Below, one piece after another: positions 28,975-38,560 of a DNA stretch of 64,000 nucleotides. The notes under the pieces are model-generated. The model was not told where the DNA came from and did not search any database. It saw nothing but the letters and a program-made list of their open reading frames with translations. How positions within the stretch are numbered: the stretch's first letter is position 1; each line of letters begins with the position of its first letter. A program made the position numbers and the translations under genes. This DNA is from an uncultured Pirellulaceae bacterium. Lineage in GTDB: Bacteria; Planctomycetota; Planctomycetia; Pirellulales; Pirellulaceae. Location of the stretch: assembly GCA_937941455.1 (NCBI GenBank), contig CALDHM010000010.1, positions 124,001-188,000 of the forward strand, given 5' to 3'.

Positions 28975-29727
28975 GTGATTGTCGCAGCGTCCACGGCCTG
29001 CTTCTTCGAATTGCCGTTTGAAGAAGCTGTTGAAAAAATTGCCGACTTGGAATATTCCAGTCTCGAAATCGCCATTCACCAAGACGAAAATCATCTCAAA
29101 CCGTCCGAGGTGGTCGAACGGTTCGAGCATGCAGTCTTGACTTGCAACTCCGTACGCCGGTTGAATGTGACGGGTTACAGTCTGCGCTTCGACACGTCGG
29201 GCGAAGCATTTTTCGACCAGTTTGCCAAATGTTGTCAGCTGGCCAAGGCCACCAAGGTGGTCTGTCTGACCGTCGACAGCGGCGAGCATGGAACACCATT
29301 CAACGAAGAGGTCGAGCGGTTCAAGCGACTGGTCGCCATCGCACAAAATCACGGCGTTTGCGTCAGCATGCGGAGCCAGCATGGCCACTTGTCTGGCGAC
29401 GTCGATCAAGTCTCCGTGATTTGCTCGCATGTCAAAGGGGTTGGGCTGTCCCTCGACCCATCGCAGTACATTTTCGGCACTGATCGTCCAGCGAATTACG
29501 AAAAACTGTTGCCTTACGTGCAAAACGTCTATCTCCGCGACTCCACCCCCAAGGCGCTGCAAGTCCGCGTCGGCCAGGGGGTGATCGATTTCGGGCGGTT
29601 GATTTCACAGCTCGAACAAGTCAAGTACCAGCGAGCGCTCGTGGTAGAGCTCCGTCCCCTCCCCGATGTCGATCATCTGGGCGAACTGCGGAAAATGCGA
29701 CTCTTGCTGGAAAGTCTGATCGTCTAG
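28975..29727 (+). CDS. sugar phosphate isomerase/epimerase-like TIM barrel
   Basis: 250 residues of the AP-endonuclease-2/xylose-isomerase-like TIM-barrel superfamily, recognisable from the strand ends SSLEIAIH, VVCLTVDSG, GVGLSLDPSQYIFG, NVYLRDS and ALVVELRPLP. Metal-ligand positions typical of the family (Glu/Asp/His at strand ends) are only partly apparent, so activity is uncertain. Start is GTG at 28975 with CAGGAG 8 bases upstream. It precedes the metal-importer operon by 155 bases, with no functional link evident. Confidence 0.72.
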   Translation: MIVAASTACFFELPFEEAVEKIADLEYSSLEIAIHQDENHLKPSEVVERFEHAVLTCNSVRRLNVTGYSLRFDTSGEAFFDQFAKCCQLAKATKVVCLTVDSGEHGTPFNEEVERFKRLVAIAQNHGVCVSMRSQHGHLSGDVDQVSVICSHVKGVGLSLDPSQYIFGTDRPANYEKLLPYVQNVYLRDSTPKALQVRVGQGVIDFGRLISQLEQVKYQRALVVELRPLPDVDHLGELRKMRLLLESLIV

Positions 29728-29882
29728 CGCCGTTTTGACTGTTCAGATCATACGGCCACCCACAAGGTTCCGCCGCCATCGCGTGAATCGCCGCGATCAG
29801 GGCGTCTCGTCGCTATGCAGTCCGCTCGTGTCGATCCCTCCCTGCCTTGACCTGCCCCCTGACACGCTGCAAAATGTAGCCT

Positions 29883-30932
29883 ATGCTACACTTTTGCGAA
29901 CGCATCATGGTTCTGGCGATTTGGCTGCTCCTCGGCTGGCTCGTTTGCGCCTCGGGATGCCGACCAGCGGACGACCAAGCGGCATTGATCATCGATCGGT
30001 TACCGACGAAGATCGAAAAAATCCGCGTTGTCGCCACGGTAGGCATGGTCGCTGATATGGTGCGCGGTATCGGCGGCGAGCGAATCGAGGTCGTGCAAAT
30101 GATGGGCTCAGGCGTGGACCCTCATCTTTACAAGCCCACCCGTGACGATGTGCGGATGGTGATGCAAGCGGATGTCATCTTCTCGGCCGGGTTGCATTTG
30201 GAGGGGAAATTGGCTGAGACACTGGCGCGGGTCGCAAAGACGAAGCCCGTTTATGCCATCGCCAACGGGTTGCCTGCCAGCAGTGCGATTCGCCTGGGGG
30301 ATGTTCAGGAGGGAGCCGATCCCCATTTCTGGATGGATGTTTCTCTGTGGGCGACGGCCGCGCGGGCCCTGAGCGACTGGCTGTCGGCTTTCGACCCCGA
30401 CCACGCGGAAGTCTATCGCGAAAATTTGCGGAAGTATCTCGGACCGGTCGAGGAGTTGCACGAATACGCCTTAGCCACGCTCCGCTCGATTCCCGAGGCC
30501 CAGCGTTTCTTCGTGACTTCCCACGATGCCTTTCGATATTTCGGGCGAGCATATGGGTTGACCGTGATTGGAATTCAGGGATTTTCCACAGAATCCGAGG
30601 CTGGATTGCGGCGCATCAATGACTTGGTGGCTCTCCTAGTGGATCGGCGGATACCGGCCGTGTTTTTCGAGTCGAGTGTACCGCGGCGCAGTCTGGAGGC
30701 GATTGTCGAGGGGGTCCGCGCGCGGGGGGGGAATGTCGTGGTGGCTGGGCCGCTGTATGCCGATGCGATGGGCGAACCGGGAACGAGCACGGGAACCTAC
30801 GTGGGGATGATGCGACATAATATTGATCTGATTGCGCGATGCCTGCGAGGAGAATCGAGCGATGCCGAGGCGGCGAGTTCCCTGTCGCCTTCGGTCGACT
30901 CTTTGGTTAGGAGTGGTGGACAGCGACCATGA
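29883..30932 (+). CDS. metal ABC transporter, substrate-binding lipoprotein (TroA/ZnuA-like)
   Basis: 349 residues. A hydrophobic N-terminus ends in the lipobox ASGC with Cys26, so it is lipid-anchored outside the inner membrane. The metal ligands of cluster A-I binding proteins are present: His81 (VDPHLYKP), His148 (DPHFWMD), His214 (TSHDAFRYFGRAYG) and an acidic residue in GPLYADAMG (Asp294). The third His is of the TroA/ZnuA kind rather than the Glu of PsaA. It should bring Mn, Zn or Fe to the permeases. The stop overlaps the ATPase start (ATGA). Confidence 0.92.
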   Translation: MLHFCERIMVLAIWLLLGWLVCASGCRPADDQAALIIDRLPTKIEKIRVVATVGMVADMVRGIGGERIEVVQMMGSGVDPHLYKPTRDDVRMVMQADVIFSAGLHLEGKLAETLARVAKTKPVYAIANGLPASSAIRLGDVQEGADPHFWMDVSLWATAARALSDWLSAFDPDHAEVYRENLRKYLGPVEELHEYALATLRSIPEAQRFFVTSHDAFRYFGRAYGLTVIGIQGFSTESEAGLRRINDLVALLVDRRIPAVFFESSVPRRSLEAIVEGVRARGGNVVVAGPLYADAMGEPGTSTGTYVGMMRHNIDLIARCLRGESSDAEAASSLSPSVDSLVRSGGQRP

Positions 30933-31738
30933 ATAATGGAACGGATTTTGGCCGTCAGGCGCTCGATCGGCGTGCGGTGACAGCGCCACTCGAAATTCAA
31001 CACTTGACGGTATCGTTCGCTCGCAAGCCAGTCCTGTGGGATGTCACCTTCGTGGCCTCGGCCGGGAGTCTGATTGGCGTTGTCGGCCCTAATGGTGCGG
31101 GCAAGAGCACCTTGTTCAAGGCGATCATGGACTTGATTCCCCGCCAAGGGGGCGAGATTCGCGTTTTCGGAGATCGCTTCACGGCGCAACGTCGACGCGT
31201 CGCTTACGTACCGCAACGCGAAAGTGTGGACTGGGATTTCCCGGTCACGGCTGGAGAGGTCGTCACGATGGGCTTGTACTCGGAAATCGGTTGGTTTCGC
31301 CGAGTGACCCGCGAACATCGGCGTCGGGCGTTGGCGGCTATGGAACGACTGGGGATTGCAGACCTTGCGAATCGCCAGATCAGTGAGCTCTCCGGTGGGC
31401 AGCAGCAGCGAACGTTTCTGGCCCGGGCCTTGGTCCAACAAGCGGACCTCTATTTGCTCGATGAGCCGTTTTCTGCAGTCGACGCGGCTACCGAGACGAT
31501 CATCGTCGAGGTTTTGCGCGAGTTGCGCGACGCTGGGAAAACGGCCTTGGTGATTCACCACGATCTCCAGACAGTTCCGAGCTATTTCGATACGGTGCTC
31601 CTGCTCAATCTGCGAGTGGTGGCCTTTGGCAAAACCGACGAGGTTTTTCAGGCAGAGAACCTGCAAAAGACCTATGGCGGCCGCTTGACGCTGCTGGACG
31701 AGGCGACCGAGGCCATGCGGCATCGGAGGACGATATGA
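30929..31738 (+). CDS. metal ABC transporter, ATP-binding subunit
   Basis: 269 residues. Walker A GPNGAGKST, Q-loop VPQRESVDWDFPV, signature LSGGQQQR, Walker B YLLDEP and switch His (IHHD) are all present. The PQRESVDWDFP stretch is typical of MntB/TroB/ZnuC-type ATPases. It overlaps both neighbours by four bases (ATGA at 30929 and 31735), so the operon is translationally coupled. Confidence 0.94.
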   Translation: MNNGTDFGRQALDRRAVTAPLEIQHLTVSFARKPVLWDVTFVASAGSLIGVVGPNGAGKSTLFKAIMDLIPRQGGEIRVFGDRFTAQRRRVAYVPQRESVDWDFPVTAGEVVTMGLYSEIGWFRRVTREHRRRALAAMERLGIADLANRQISELSGGQQQRTFLARALVQQADLYLLDEPFSAVDAATETIIVEVLRELRDAGKTALVIHHDLQTVPSYFDTVLLLNLRVVAFGKTDEVFQAENLQKTYGGRLTLLDEATEAMRHRRTI

Positions 31739-32751
31739 ACGGCCTGTGTGACACGTGGCTGGGATCCATGATTATTGGGGGGGGCAACTGGCTGCTCGAC
31801 GGTCTGACGCTGCTTGCGCTGGGAGTTTTTGGTACGGCTCCTACAGACTCGCAAGGGCCTGTAACTTGGGCTGACTACAACACGCAAGTCGTCTTGATCG
31901 GGACGAGCTGTTTGGGTTTCGCGGCTGGGCTGGTGGGGTGTTTTGCACTACTCCGGCGGCAAGCACTCGTGGGGGATGCCCTGAGCCATGCGACCTTGCC
32001 GGGGATCGCGGCTGCATTTTTGTTGGCAGAATTCTTCGGCGGCGATGGGAAACGCTTGGAGTGGCTTCTGCTGGGAGCCACATGTTCCGGCATTCTGGGC
32101 ATGTGGATGATGATGCAGTTGGAACGCTTGCCGAGGATCAAGCCAGACGCAGCGATGGGAATTATTCTGAGCGTCTTTTTCGGCGCAGGGATTGTACTGG
32201 TGACAATCGTTCAGCAAACAGAAGCGGGACATGCGGCGGGGCTCGAGTCGTTTATCTATGGCAAAGCGGCCTCGATGCTGCGGCGGGATACCATGATGAT
32301 TGCGTCGATGGCGGTCGCCGTCTCCGTCGTTGTCGGTTTATTTTTCAAGGAATTAAAACTCCTTTGCTTCGATGAAGGCTTCGCCTTGGCGCGAGGTTAC
32401 CCGGTGTCTCGGTTGAATGCACTCATCTTGGCCCTTGTGACGGTGGTCACCGTGATCGGCCTGCAAGCCGTCGGCTTGATTCTGATCATCGCCTTACTCG
32501 TGATTCCTCCGTCGGCGGCCAGGTTTTGGACGAATTCGTTGGGACCCATGTGTTGGATCTCGGCGGGTATCGGAGCCATGAGCGCAGCGGCGGGGGCGAT
32601 TGCCTCTGCGTGGGCGCCGGATTTGCCCTCCGGCCCAATGATGGTCATGACGTGCAGTGGTATTTTCGCGATCAGCCTGATTTGCGGTCCAGCGCGGGGA
32701 GTTTTGGCCCGATTGGCGCGGCGGCGCGACGCGGCGGGGAGGCGCACGTGA
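31735..32751 (+). CDS. metal ABC transporter, permease 1
   Basis: 338 residues with about eight hydrophobic segments, ABC-3 family (MntB/TroC-like): ALVGDALSHATLPGIAAAF, a strongly conserved motif, and FKELKLLCFDEGFA. It ends in a Lys/Arg-rich cytoplasmic tail. The next permease starts inside its stop codon (GTGA at 32748-32751). It should form a heterodimeric channel with that protein. Confidence 0.92.
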   Translation: MNGLCDTWLGSMIIGGGNWLLDGLTLLALGVFGTAPTDSQGPVTWADYNTQVVLIGTSCLGFAAGLVGCFALLRRQALVGDALSHATLPGIAAAFLLAEFFGGDGKRLEWLLLGATCSGILGMWMMMQLERLPRIKPDAAMGIILSVFFGAGIVLVTIVQQTEAGHAAGLESFIYGKAASMLRRDTMMIASMAVAVSVVVGLFFKELKLLCFDEGFALARGYPVSRLNALILALVTVVTVIGLQAVGLILIIALLVIPPSAARFWTNSLGPMCWISAGIGAMSAAAGAIASAWAPDLPSGPMMVMTCSGIFAISLICGPARGVLARLARRRDAAGRRT

Positions 32752-34091
32752 CCCGGATCATCACCGATTGGTATTGGCCGCTCGATGGTTGGATCATCGC
32801 GATCGGCATTTTGTGTGCTGCGAGTGCCGCCTTGCTCGGCAGTTTTCTCGTGCTGCGACGCCTGAGCCTGCTGGGAGACAGCATCAGCCACGCCATTTTG
32901 CCGGGATTGGCTTTGGCATTCATGTGGACGGCGAGTCGCAGCGGTTGGCCCGTTTTCGCCGGAGCGATCGTGGCCGGGCTGTTGACTGCCCTCGCCTCGC
33001 AGTGGCTGCAGCAGCGTGGGCGCGTCGATGAAGGAGCCGCATTGGGGGTCGTTTTCACGACCTTGTTCGCGATCGGTCTGATTTTGATCAACTATGGTGC
33101 GGCGCGGGTCGATCTGGATCCTGGCTGCGTGCTGTACGGAGCAATCGAATTCGCTCCGCTCGACAGGCTGTCCATTGCCGGCTGGGAGATGCCGCGGGCG
33201 TTTGTCGTGCAGTTGATTGTCTTGGTGCTGAACACTTCGTTCGTGCTGGTGTTGCACAAGGAATTGAAAATCGCCACGTTCGCGCCGGAGTATGCGGAAT
33301 CGCAGGGAATCCCTGTGCCGTGGCTGCATCGCGGGTTAATGGTCCTGGTGGCCATCACTGCGGTCGCGTCGTTTGAAAGCGTCGGTTCGATCTTGGTGGT
33401 CGCCATGTTGGTCGTGCCACCTGCGACAGCTTTGCTGTTCGTTAACCGGTTAAAAAGTCTACTTATCGCAAGTATGCTGTTGGGGGCAGTAGGGGCAATC
33501 GCAGGCCATTTGGCGGCGATTTCTCTGCCGAAATGGTTCGGATTACGTAGCGCATCGACGGCAGGCATGATGGCGGTCGCTGTGGGTGGGCTATTCGTGC
33601 TGGTGTGCTTGGTGAGTCCCCGGTGTGGTTTGCTGGCTGCTGGCTATCGCGGGCTGTCCCTGCGTCTGAAGATCGCCTTCGAAGACGTGCTGGCGTGCCT
33701 CTATCGCCGCAGCGAAAGGGGTGCGCGATCGCCAGCCAAGCTCGAGGAAATTTGCAATCGGCTGGGACGGTCTCCATTCCTGGTGCAGCTGGCGATCTGG
33801 CGGTATCGTCGCCTTGGGCTGTTGGTGCATTCGCAGGACGGTTGGCGATTGACCGAGTCGGGGTTCGAGCGCGCCGAGGAGTTGGTGCGGTCCCACCGCT
33901 TATGGGAAACCTATCTGGCCGAAAATTTAGCAATGCCTGCCGAGCGATTGCATGAAGCGGCGGAATCGCTCGAACACTTTACGGCTCAGCCGTTGCGGTC
34001 CCGGCTGGCGGAAGAGATTTCGGCGACGGAGGACCCGCATGGTACGCCGATTCCGCCCGAACGTGGGACCCCCAGGAAACCTCAAGACTGA
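32748..34091 (+). CDS. metal ABC permease fused to a DtxR/MntR-like metal-sensing domain
   Basis: 447 residues. Residues about 1-300 are a second ABC-3 permease (LLGDSISHAILPGLALAF; HKELKIATFAPEYAE). Residues about 308-447 resemble the iron/manganese-dependent repressor family: a winged-helix part (EDVLACLY, KLEEICNRLGRSPFLVQLA, YRRLGLLVHSQDGWRLTESG) and a metal/dimerisation part (SHRLWETYLAENLAMPAERLH, then AAESLEHF). The ligand His of SHRLWE and Glu, Glu, His of ESLEH correspond to MntR His77, Glu99, Glu102 and His103; MntR Glu11 appears to be Ala. Start GTG overlaps the previous stop; GGGGAGG is the ribosome-binding site. No stand-alone repressor is in the operon. Confidence 0.9.
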   Translation: MTRIITDWYWPLDGWIIAIGILCAASAALLGSFLVLRRLSLLGDSISHAILPGLALAFMWTASRSGWPVFAGAIVAGLLTALASQWLQQRGRVDEGAALGVVFTTLFAIGLILINYGAARVDLDPGCVLYGAIEFAPLDRLSIAGWEMPRAFVVQLIVLVLNTSFVLVLHKELKIATFAPEYAESQGIPVPWLHRGLMVLVAITAVASFESVGSILVVAMLVVPPATALLFVNRLKSLLIASMLLGAVGAIAGHLAAISLPKWFGLRSASTAGMMAVAVGGLFVLVCLVSPRCGLLAAGYRGLSLRLKIAFEDVLACLYRRSERGARSPAKLEEICNRLGRSPFLVQLAIWRYRRLGLLVHSQDGWRLTESGFERAEELVRSHRLWETYLAENLAMPAERLHEAAESLEHFTAQPLRSRLAEEISATEDPHGTPIPPERGTPRKPQD

Positions 34092-34815
34092 CGCGACGCA
34101 TGCCCCGACGTCAGGTCTGGCGAAGTGATTGCCGAAGCTGTTGGCCAAACATTCCGGTCGCTGGAGCGGGAGGCAACGACGAAGCAGCCGCCGATGCTGG
34201 ACGTTGCTCGCGGGCAGCCGGTTATTGAAGTGGCGGTATGTCGCGTGGGTCGAGATCTTGTTTGGATTCCTTTGAAGTAGAATCTGATTTTTCTCGAATT
34301 TTTTGAGCGGATCGTCGAGCTTGAATTCTCGCTCGGCCGGTAGTTCCGCATTGCGATAACGGTCGACGCTCGCTGTTGGCGACGTCGGCGCCGATTAGGG
34401 TATTGGTAAGGTCCGTCTACCGAGAGGTCCAACTGCCCCGAATCGCTCTTCGACGAAAGTAACTCCGTGAGATTCGAGAAGCGTACCGGTCTGTAGTTCT
34501 AAGGCTGCGAGCTCAGAGTGGTAACGCGAGCGGTAGATACGTAGCTACCTTTGCCGGATGGTAGATAGCAAGCGAGCCTAACGTCTGGCGACGATAGCTA
34601 CGGCATGTTTTCAAGTGATGCTTGCGTCACGAGAAAACTACGAGAAGTTTGAGCAGAAATCGTAGATGTCAGTCGAACCGTTTATCGTGGGAGCAAGGTT
34701 TGTTGCGAACCACAGGTATAACCACGGTTAGGACTTAGCCATCGACACGGGCGATCTCGATCGCCAACGTGAGCACATGGCACGAGCGTAATGATCGATC
34801 CCCAATCATGCTTAC
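34092..34815. other. 724-base gene-free region, possibly a structured RNA
   Basis: No convincing gene on either strand; a 116-codon minus frame near 34082-34432 has no recognisable product. The part 34530-34600 contains partly self-complementary words (GGTAGATACGTAGCTACC, GCGAGCGG, GATAGCAAGCGAGCC) that could fold. It does not match tmRNA, RNase P or SRP RNA by their conserved words. It lies between two genes that converge here. Confidence 0.3.
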
Positions 34816-36024
34816 CTAACATTCGGCGGTTTGTTCCACGCATTTGGCGATGGCGTCGCAAATGGTTTCGAGATTTCTCGAGTTGATGCCCGCAATGTTG
34901 ATCCGGCCGCTTTCGACGGCGTAAATGGCGAACTCGCTACGCAAGCGAATGACTTGCTCGCGACTGAGTCCCGAGAAACTGAACATACCGACTTGCCGCC
35001 GGATGAAGCTGAAATCGTGGTCAGGAATCCGTTCCGCCAAACGCTCAGCGAACATTTCCCGCAGATCGATGATTCGCCGCCGCATCGTGTCGAGTTCGAC
35101 GATCCATTCGCTGCGTAGTTGCGAATCGCTCAGCACTGTTTCGACGATGGCGCCCCCGTGTTGGGGCGGCGTCGAGTAGATGGTGCGGATGATCGCCTTG
35201 ACTTGGCTGAGCACGGCGGGTTGGGAGCGAGACTCACTGGTCACGAGGGTCAGGCCGCCGACGCGTTCACCGTACAACCCCATATTTTTAGAGAAGGAGT
35301 TGCAAACGATGCCGGCGTGCCCATCGGCGAAGTACTGCCGGAGCACGGCTGCATCTTCATCCAAACCTTCGCCGAATCCTTGGTAGGCGAAGTCAAAGAT
35401 CGGTACCATTTCCTTCGACTTGACCAATTCGAGCGTTTGCATCCACTGCTCCCGACTCAAATCGAATCCCGTGGGGTTGTGGCAAACGGTATGGAGCAAG
35501 ATTGCGTCGCCGGATTCGGCGCGTTCCAGGGCGTCGAGAAAGTGTTCAAAGTCCAGACCCCGTTGATCAGGGGTCAAATAGGGGAACCAAAGGACTTCCA
35601 AGCCAGCCGCCTTGAAGATCTGCGGATGATTAGCCCAGGTCGGGTTGCCGATCCAAATCCGCCGTGTGCCACATTGTTGATGCAGCAAATCCGCCGCGAC
35701 TCGCAAGGCTCCCGTACCCCCTGGCGTATGTGCCGTCGCGGTGCGCCCATCCGCGATGGCTGGGTGTTGCTCGCCGAGCACCAATCGCGCGACGAGTGAC
35801 GCAAACGTTGCCGTTCCATCGATCGGCAAGTAATTTTTGGTCGTTTGCCGCTCGTGGATCAGCTTCTCGGCTTGCTTGACGCAATTGAGCACCGGGGTGG
35901 TCCCGTCCTCGGTTTGGTAAGCTCCCACCGTCAAATTTATCTTGGCGGGATTCGGATCGGCGCGAAACATTTCTGCCAAACCAAAAACCGGGTCAGGGGG
36001 AGCAATTTTTAATTCCTCGAACAT
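34816..36024 (-). CDS. class I aminotransferase (aspartate/aromatic, TyrB/AspC-like)
   Basis: 402 residues, family I-alpha aminotransferase. PLP-binding Lys246 is in NSFSKNMGLYGERVGG, which is diagnostic; also GGTGALRVAADLL, LLHTVCHNPTGFD, YSTPPQHGG and the C-terminal substrate Arg (ESGRINIAG). It transfers amino groups between aspartate or aromatic amino acids and 2-oxoglutarate. Specificity between AspC and TyrB cannot be read safely. Alone on its strand; inositol-phosphate synthase is divergent. Confidence 0.92.
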   Translation of the reverse strand: MFEELKIAPPDPVFGLAEMFRADPNPAKINLTVGAYQTEDGTTPVLNCVKQAEKLIHERQTTKNYLPIDGTATFASLVARLVLGEQHPAIADGRTATAHTPGGTGALRVAADLLHQQCGTRRIWIGNPTWANHPQIFKAAGLEVLWFPYLTPDQRGLDFEHFLDALERAESGDAILLHTVCHNPTGFDLSREQWMQTLELVKSKEMVPIFDFAYQGFGEGLDEDAAVLRQYFADGHAGIVCNSFSKNMGLYGERVGGLTLVTSESRSQPAVLSQVKAIIRTIYSTPPQHGGAIVETVLSDSQLRSEWIVELDTMRRRIIDLREMFAERLAERIPDHDFSFIRRQVGMFSFSGLSREQVIRLRSEFAIYAVESGRINIAGINSRNLETICDAIAKCVEQTAEC

Positions 36025-36228
36025 GTTGATGTAAGCCTGTATTGCCGAACCGAGTCGAACGTCGCATCACGAATTTCCCATTGTACCGTTTCTCGCCGCT
36101 GCCGGCGCTGGTTAACGTGCGGTAGATCGACCGCAGCTTGCGGGCGGCTTGGGGAGAATGCCGATCGCAATTAAGATAGGGGATTCGCGCGGTCCATCGT
36201 GTCGTCATCGAGGATTCGAGAGTTCTGA

Positions 36229-37431
36229 ATGACTCGCAAACTTGGAATATGGTTGATCGGGGCAGGTGGCGGGGTCGCCTCGACTGTTGCGGTCGGTCTG
36301 GCAGCGCTGTCCCGTGGCTTGGTGCCTCCGACGGCGCTCGTATCTGAATTGCCATCGTTTCGAGGGTTGCCCTTCTGCCCTTGGAGTAACTGGACCTTGG
36401 GCGGACATGAGATTCGCAGCAGCGATTTCTTGGCCGGCGCTCGTCAGTTAGCCTCGACCAGCCGCGCGATTCAGCCACAACTCGTCGAGCAAGTCCATGA
36501 TCAATTGGCCAATTGGAGCGAACACATCCGCCCCGGCTTTGTGCACCGCTGCGGGGACGCGATTGACGCCTTGGCCGAGCCGCATATCGCGCGTCGACGG
36601 ACCAAACCGACCGAGATCATCGAGGCCATCAAGCAGGATCTGATTGACTTTAGCCGGGGCGAATCATTGCAGCGGATCGTGATGGTCAACGTGGCGTCGA
36701 CCGAACCAGCGCATGATCCCCAGCTCGACAAGCTGAATTGGGAACAATTTCGCGAGCAGTTAGACGACCCCGAATTTCCAGTAAGGGTCAGCACGCTGTA
36801 TGCCATCGCCGCGATCGAATCAGGCTGCCCCTATGTAAATTTCACGCCCAGTGTCGGCAGCAACCTGCCCGCGGTCCGCGAATTGGCGGCGAACTGCAAA
36901 ATGTGTCACGCGGGACGAGATGGCAAGACAGGCGAAACCTTCTTGAAAAGTGTCCTGGCGCCGGCGTTTGCCGCCCGCCATTTGCAGGTCATGAGTTGGG
37001 TCGGCCACAATATCTTCGGCAATCTCGATGGCCGGATCCTCGACGACCCGCGGAATAAGGCGACCAAGGTTCAGAGCAAAGATTCGTTGCTGGGCAACAT
37101 CCTGGGCTATACTCCGCAAACGCACACCAGTATCGAATACATAGAGAGTCTCGGGGATTGGAAAACGGCTTGGGATCATATCCATTTCCAAGGATTCCTC
37201 GGAACGCCGATGATCATGCAGTTCATCTGGCAAGGTTGTGATTCTATTCTGGCAGCACCGTTGGTGCTCGATTTGGTACGCTTCGCTGATTTGGCAGCCG
37301 AGTCCGGAGTCGTCGGCGAGTTGGACTGGCTGGCAAGTTTTTTCAAGTCTCCGCAGGGAACCGCGTTACAGTCGTTCGGCCAACAATTCGCGCTGCTCGA
37401 GGCATGGGTCAAAAAAACGTACCGAAGGTGA
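36229..37431 (+). CDS. myo-inositol-1-phosphate synthase
   Basis: 400 residues. NAD-binding GIWLIGAGGGVAST, the NFTPSVGSN loop, the GKTGETFLKS motif and SWVGHNIFGNLDGR...KATKVQSKDSLLG are hallmarks of inositol-3-phosphate synthase, which isomerises glucose-6-phosphate. The product feeds phosphatidylinositol, mycothiol-like or compatible-solute synthesis; none of those genes is adjacent. The start ATG follows GAGAG. It is unlinked to the STAS gene 220 bases downstream. Confidence 0.93.
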   Translation: MTRKLGIWLIGAGGGVASTVAVGLAALSRGLVPPTALVSELPSFRGLPFCPWSNWTLGGHEIRSSDFLAGARQLASTSRAIQPQLVEQVHDQLANWSEHIRPGFVHRCGDAIDALAEPHIARRRTKPTEIIEAIKQDLIDFSRGESLQRIVMVNVASTEPAHDPQLDKLNWEQFREQLDDPEFPVRVSTLYAIAAIESGCPYVNFTPSVGSNLPAVRELAANCKMCHAGRDGKTGETFLKSVLAPAFAARHLQVMSWVGHNIFGNLDGRILDDPRNKATKVQSKDSLLGNILGYTPQTHTSIEYIESLGDWKTAWDHIHFQGFLGTPMIMQFIWQGCDSILAAPLVLDLVRFADLAAESGVVGELDWLASFFKSPQGTALQSFGQQFALLEAWVKKTYRR

Positions 37432-37652
37432 GGCGAAGTAGCGAACGCCGAACGTTTACACCGCGTTGCGACTCGTCGGGGCATGCGCGATGGCGTCGCC
37501 GAGTGTGACTTTCGCAACGGGGTCGCACGCACTCACCAGGGCTTCCGCCCAGGTGTCTCCCACGGGATTTCTAGACTATAATAGAAAGGTCGAGTTGCTC
37601 GTCGAAATTTAACAATTGTCTACGTTGACTCAGGCAGGATTGAGACCGGGCG

Positions 37653-38024
37653 ATGAGCCACAAACATTATCAATGCATCCGCACTCAAGAGATCGATGGG
37701 GTCACAGTCGTCCAGTTTGTCGATGACAAAGTCATGGATGCCGCGCGGATCGAGCAATTAGGAGCGGAATTGAATAAATTGACTGAGGAGCGAACGCCAC
37801 CAAAGTTGATTGTTGACTTCTCCGACGTAAAATTTTTTTCAAGCGCCGCGATCAACAAATTGATCGTGCTCGAGAAGCGCGTCAAGGAAAAGGGGGGACA
37901 AACCCGACTCAGCAACCTTCGCCCGGAAGTTCGCGATCTGTTTGGTTTCACCCACCTCGACTCGGTTTTTCGAATTCACGAATCGCAAGACGATGCGATT
38001 CGCGAGCTCAAGAAGAATCAGTAA
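37653..38024 (+). CDS. STAS-domain anti-sigma factor antagonist (SpoIIAA/RsbV-like)
   Basis: 123 residues, a single STAS domain. The phosphorylatable Ser is in SDVKFFSSAAINKLI (Ser63 or Ser64). In partner switching, the unphosphorylated form binds a kinase/anti-sigma factor. The next gene, 19 bases on, encodes just such a kinase, so the two probably form one module. Confidence 0.92.
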   Translation: MSHKHYQCIRTQEIDGVTVVQFVDDKVMDAARIEQLGAELNKLTEERTPPKLIVDFSDVKFFSSAAINKLIVLEKRVKEKGGQTRLSNLRPEVRDLFGFTHLDSVFRIHESQDDAIRELKKNQ

Positions 38025-38043
38025 AGCCTTTTTAATCGCTGTC

Positions 38044-38499
38044 ATGAAGACCTCCGATTCATCCGAAATCGCCCGCTGGGAATTGCATCAGGAGATTCCC
38101 AGCGACCCGCGTCTGGCTTGCGAACTGATTCGCAATGTCGTTGCGACGGCGGAGGAGTTGGGATGGGATCAAGCGGCCGTGTTCGCCGTTCATATGGCTC
38201 TGGAGGAAGCCATCATGAACAGCATCAAGCACGGTAATCGCCGCGACCTGAATAAGCTCGTCAAAATTGACATTCAAATTTTTCTCGAACATCTGGTCGC
38301 GATCATCTCGGATGAGGGAGAAGGATTTGATCCGGACCAAGTTCCCGACCCACGCTGCGATGAAAACGTGGAGCGTTGCTCGGGTCGCGGAGTCTTGTTG
38401 ATGCGACAATTCATGGATGAAGTCGTCTACGATCAGGAAGGTCGCCGGGTGACCATGCGGAAACTTCGATCGCCCCGCACCAATCCTGTCGATGCCTAG
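38044..38499 (+). CDS. RsbW/SpoIIAB-like serine kinase (anti-sigma factor)
   Basis: 151 residues with the GHKL ATP-binding fold: N-box EEAIMNSIKHGN, G1 box DEGEGFDPDQVPDP and G2 box CSGRGVLLMRQFMD. It likely phosphorylates the STAS protein upstream and sequesters a sigma factor or other target. The frame is open back to 37942, inside the STAS gene; the ATG at 38044 is chosen. No clear ribosome-binding site, so coupling to the STAS gene is possible. No sigma factor gene is adjacent. Confidence 0.9.
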   Translation: MKTSDSSEIARWELHQEIPSDPRLACELIRNVVATAEELGWDQAAVFAVHMALEEAIMNSIKHGNRRDLNKLVKIDIQIFLEHLVAIISDEGEGFDPDQVPDPRCDENVERCSGRGVLLMRQFMDEVVYDQEGRRVTMRKLRSPRTNPVDA

Positions 38500-38560
38500 T
38501 GGACTCTTAAAATAATCGGTCTGCGGGTCGATATGAAATTTTGTTTTCGGTTCCAGGCAG

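Noticed and set aside
34082-34432. 116-codon minus-strand frame after the permease-DtxR gene
   Set aside because: Ser/Arg-rich with no homology; overlaps the 3' end of the plus-strand gene.
36229-37431. Is the inositol-phosphate synthase a dehydrogenase of another kind?
   Set aside because: NFTPS, KTGET and QSKDSLLG motifs are specific to the myo-inositol-phosphate synthase family.
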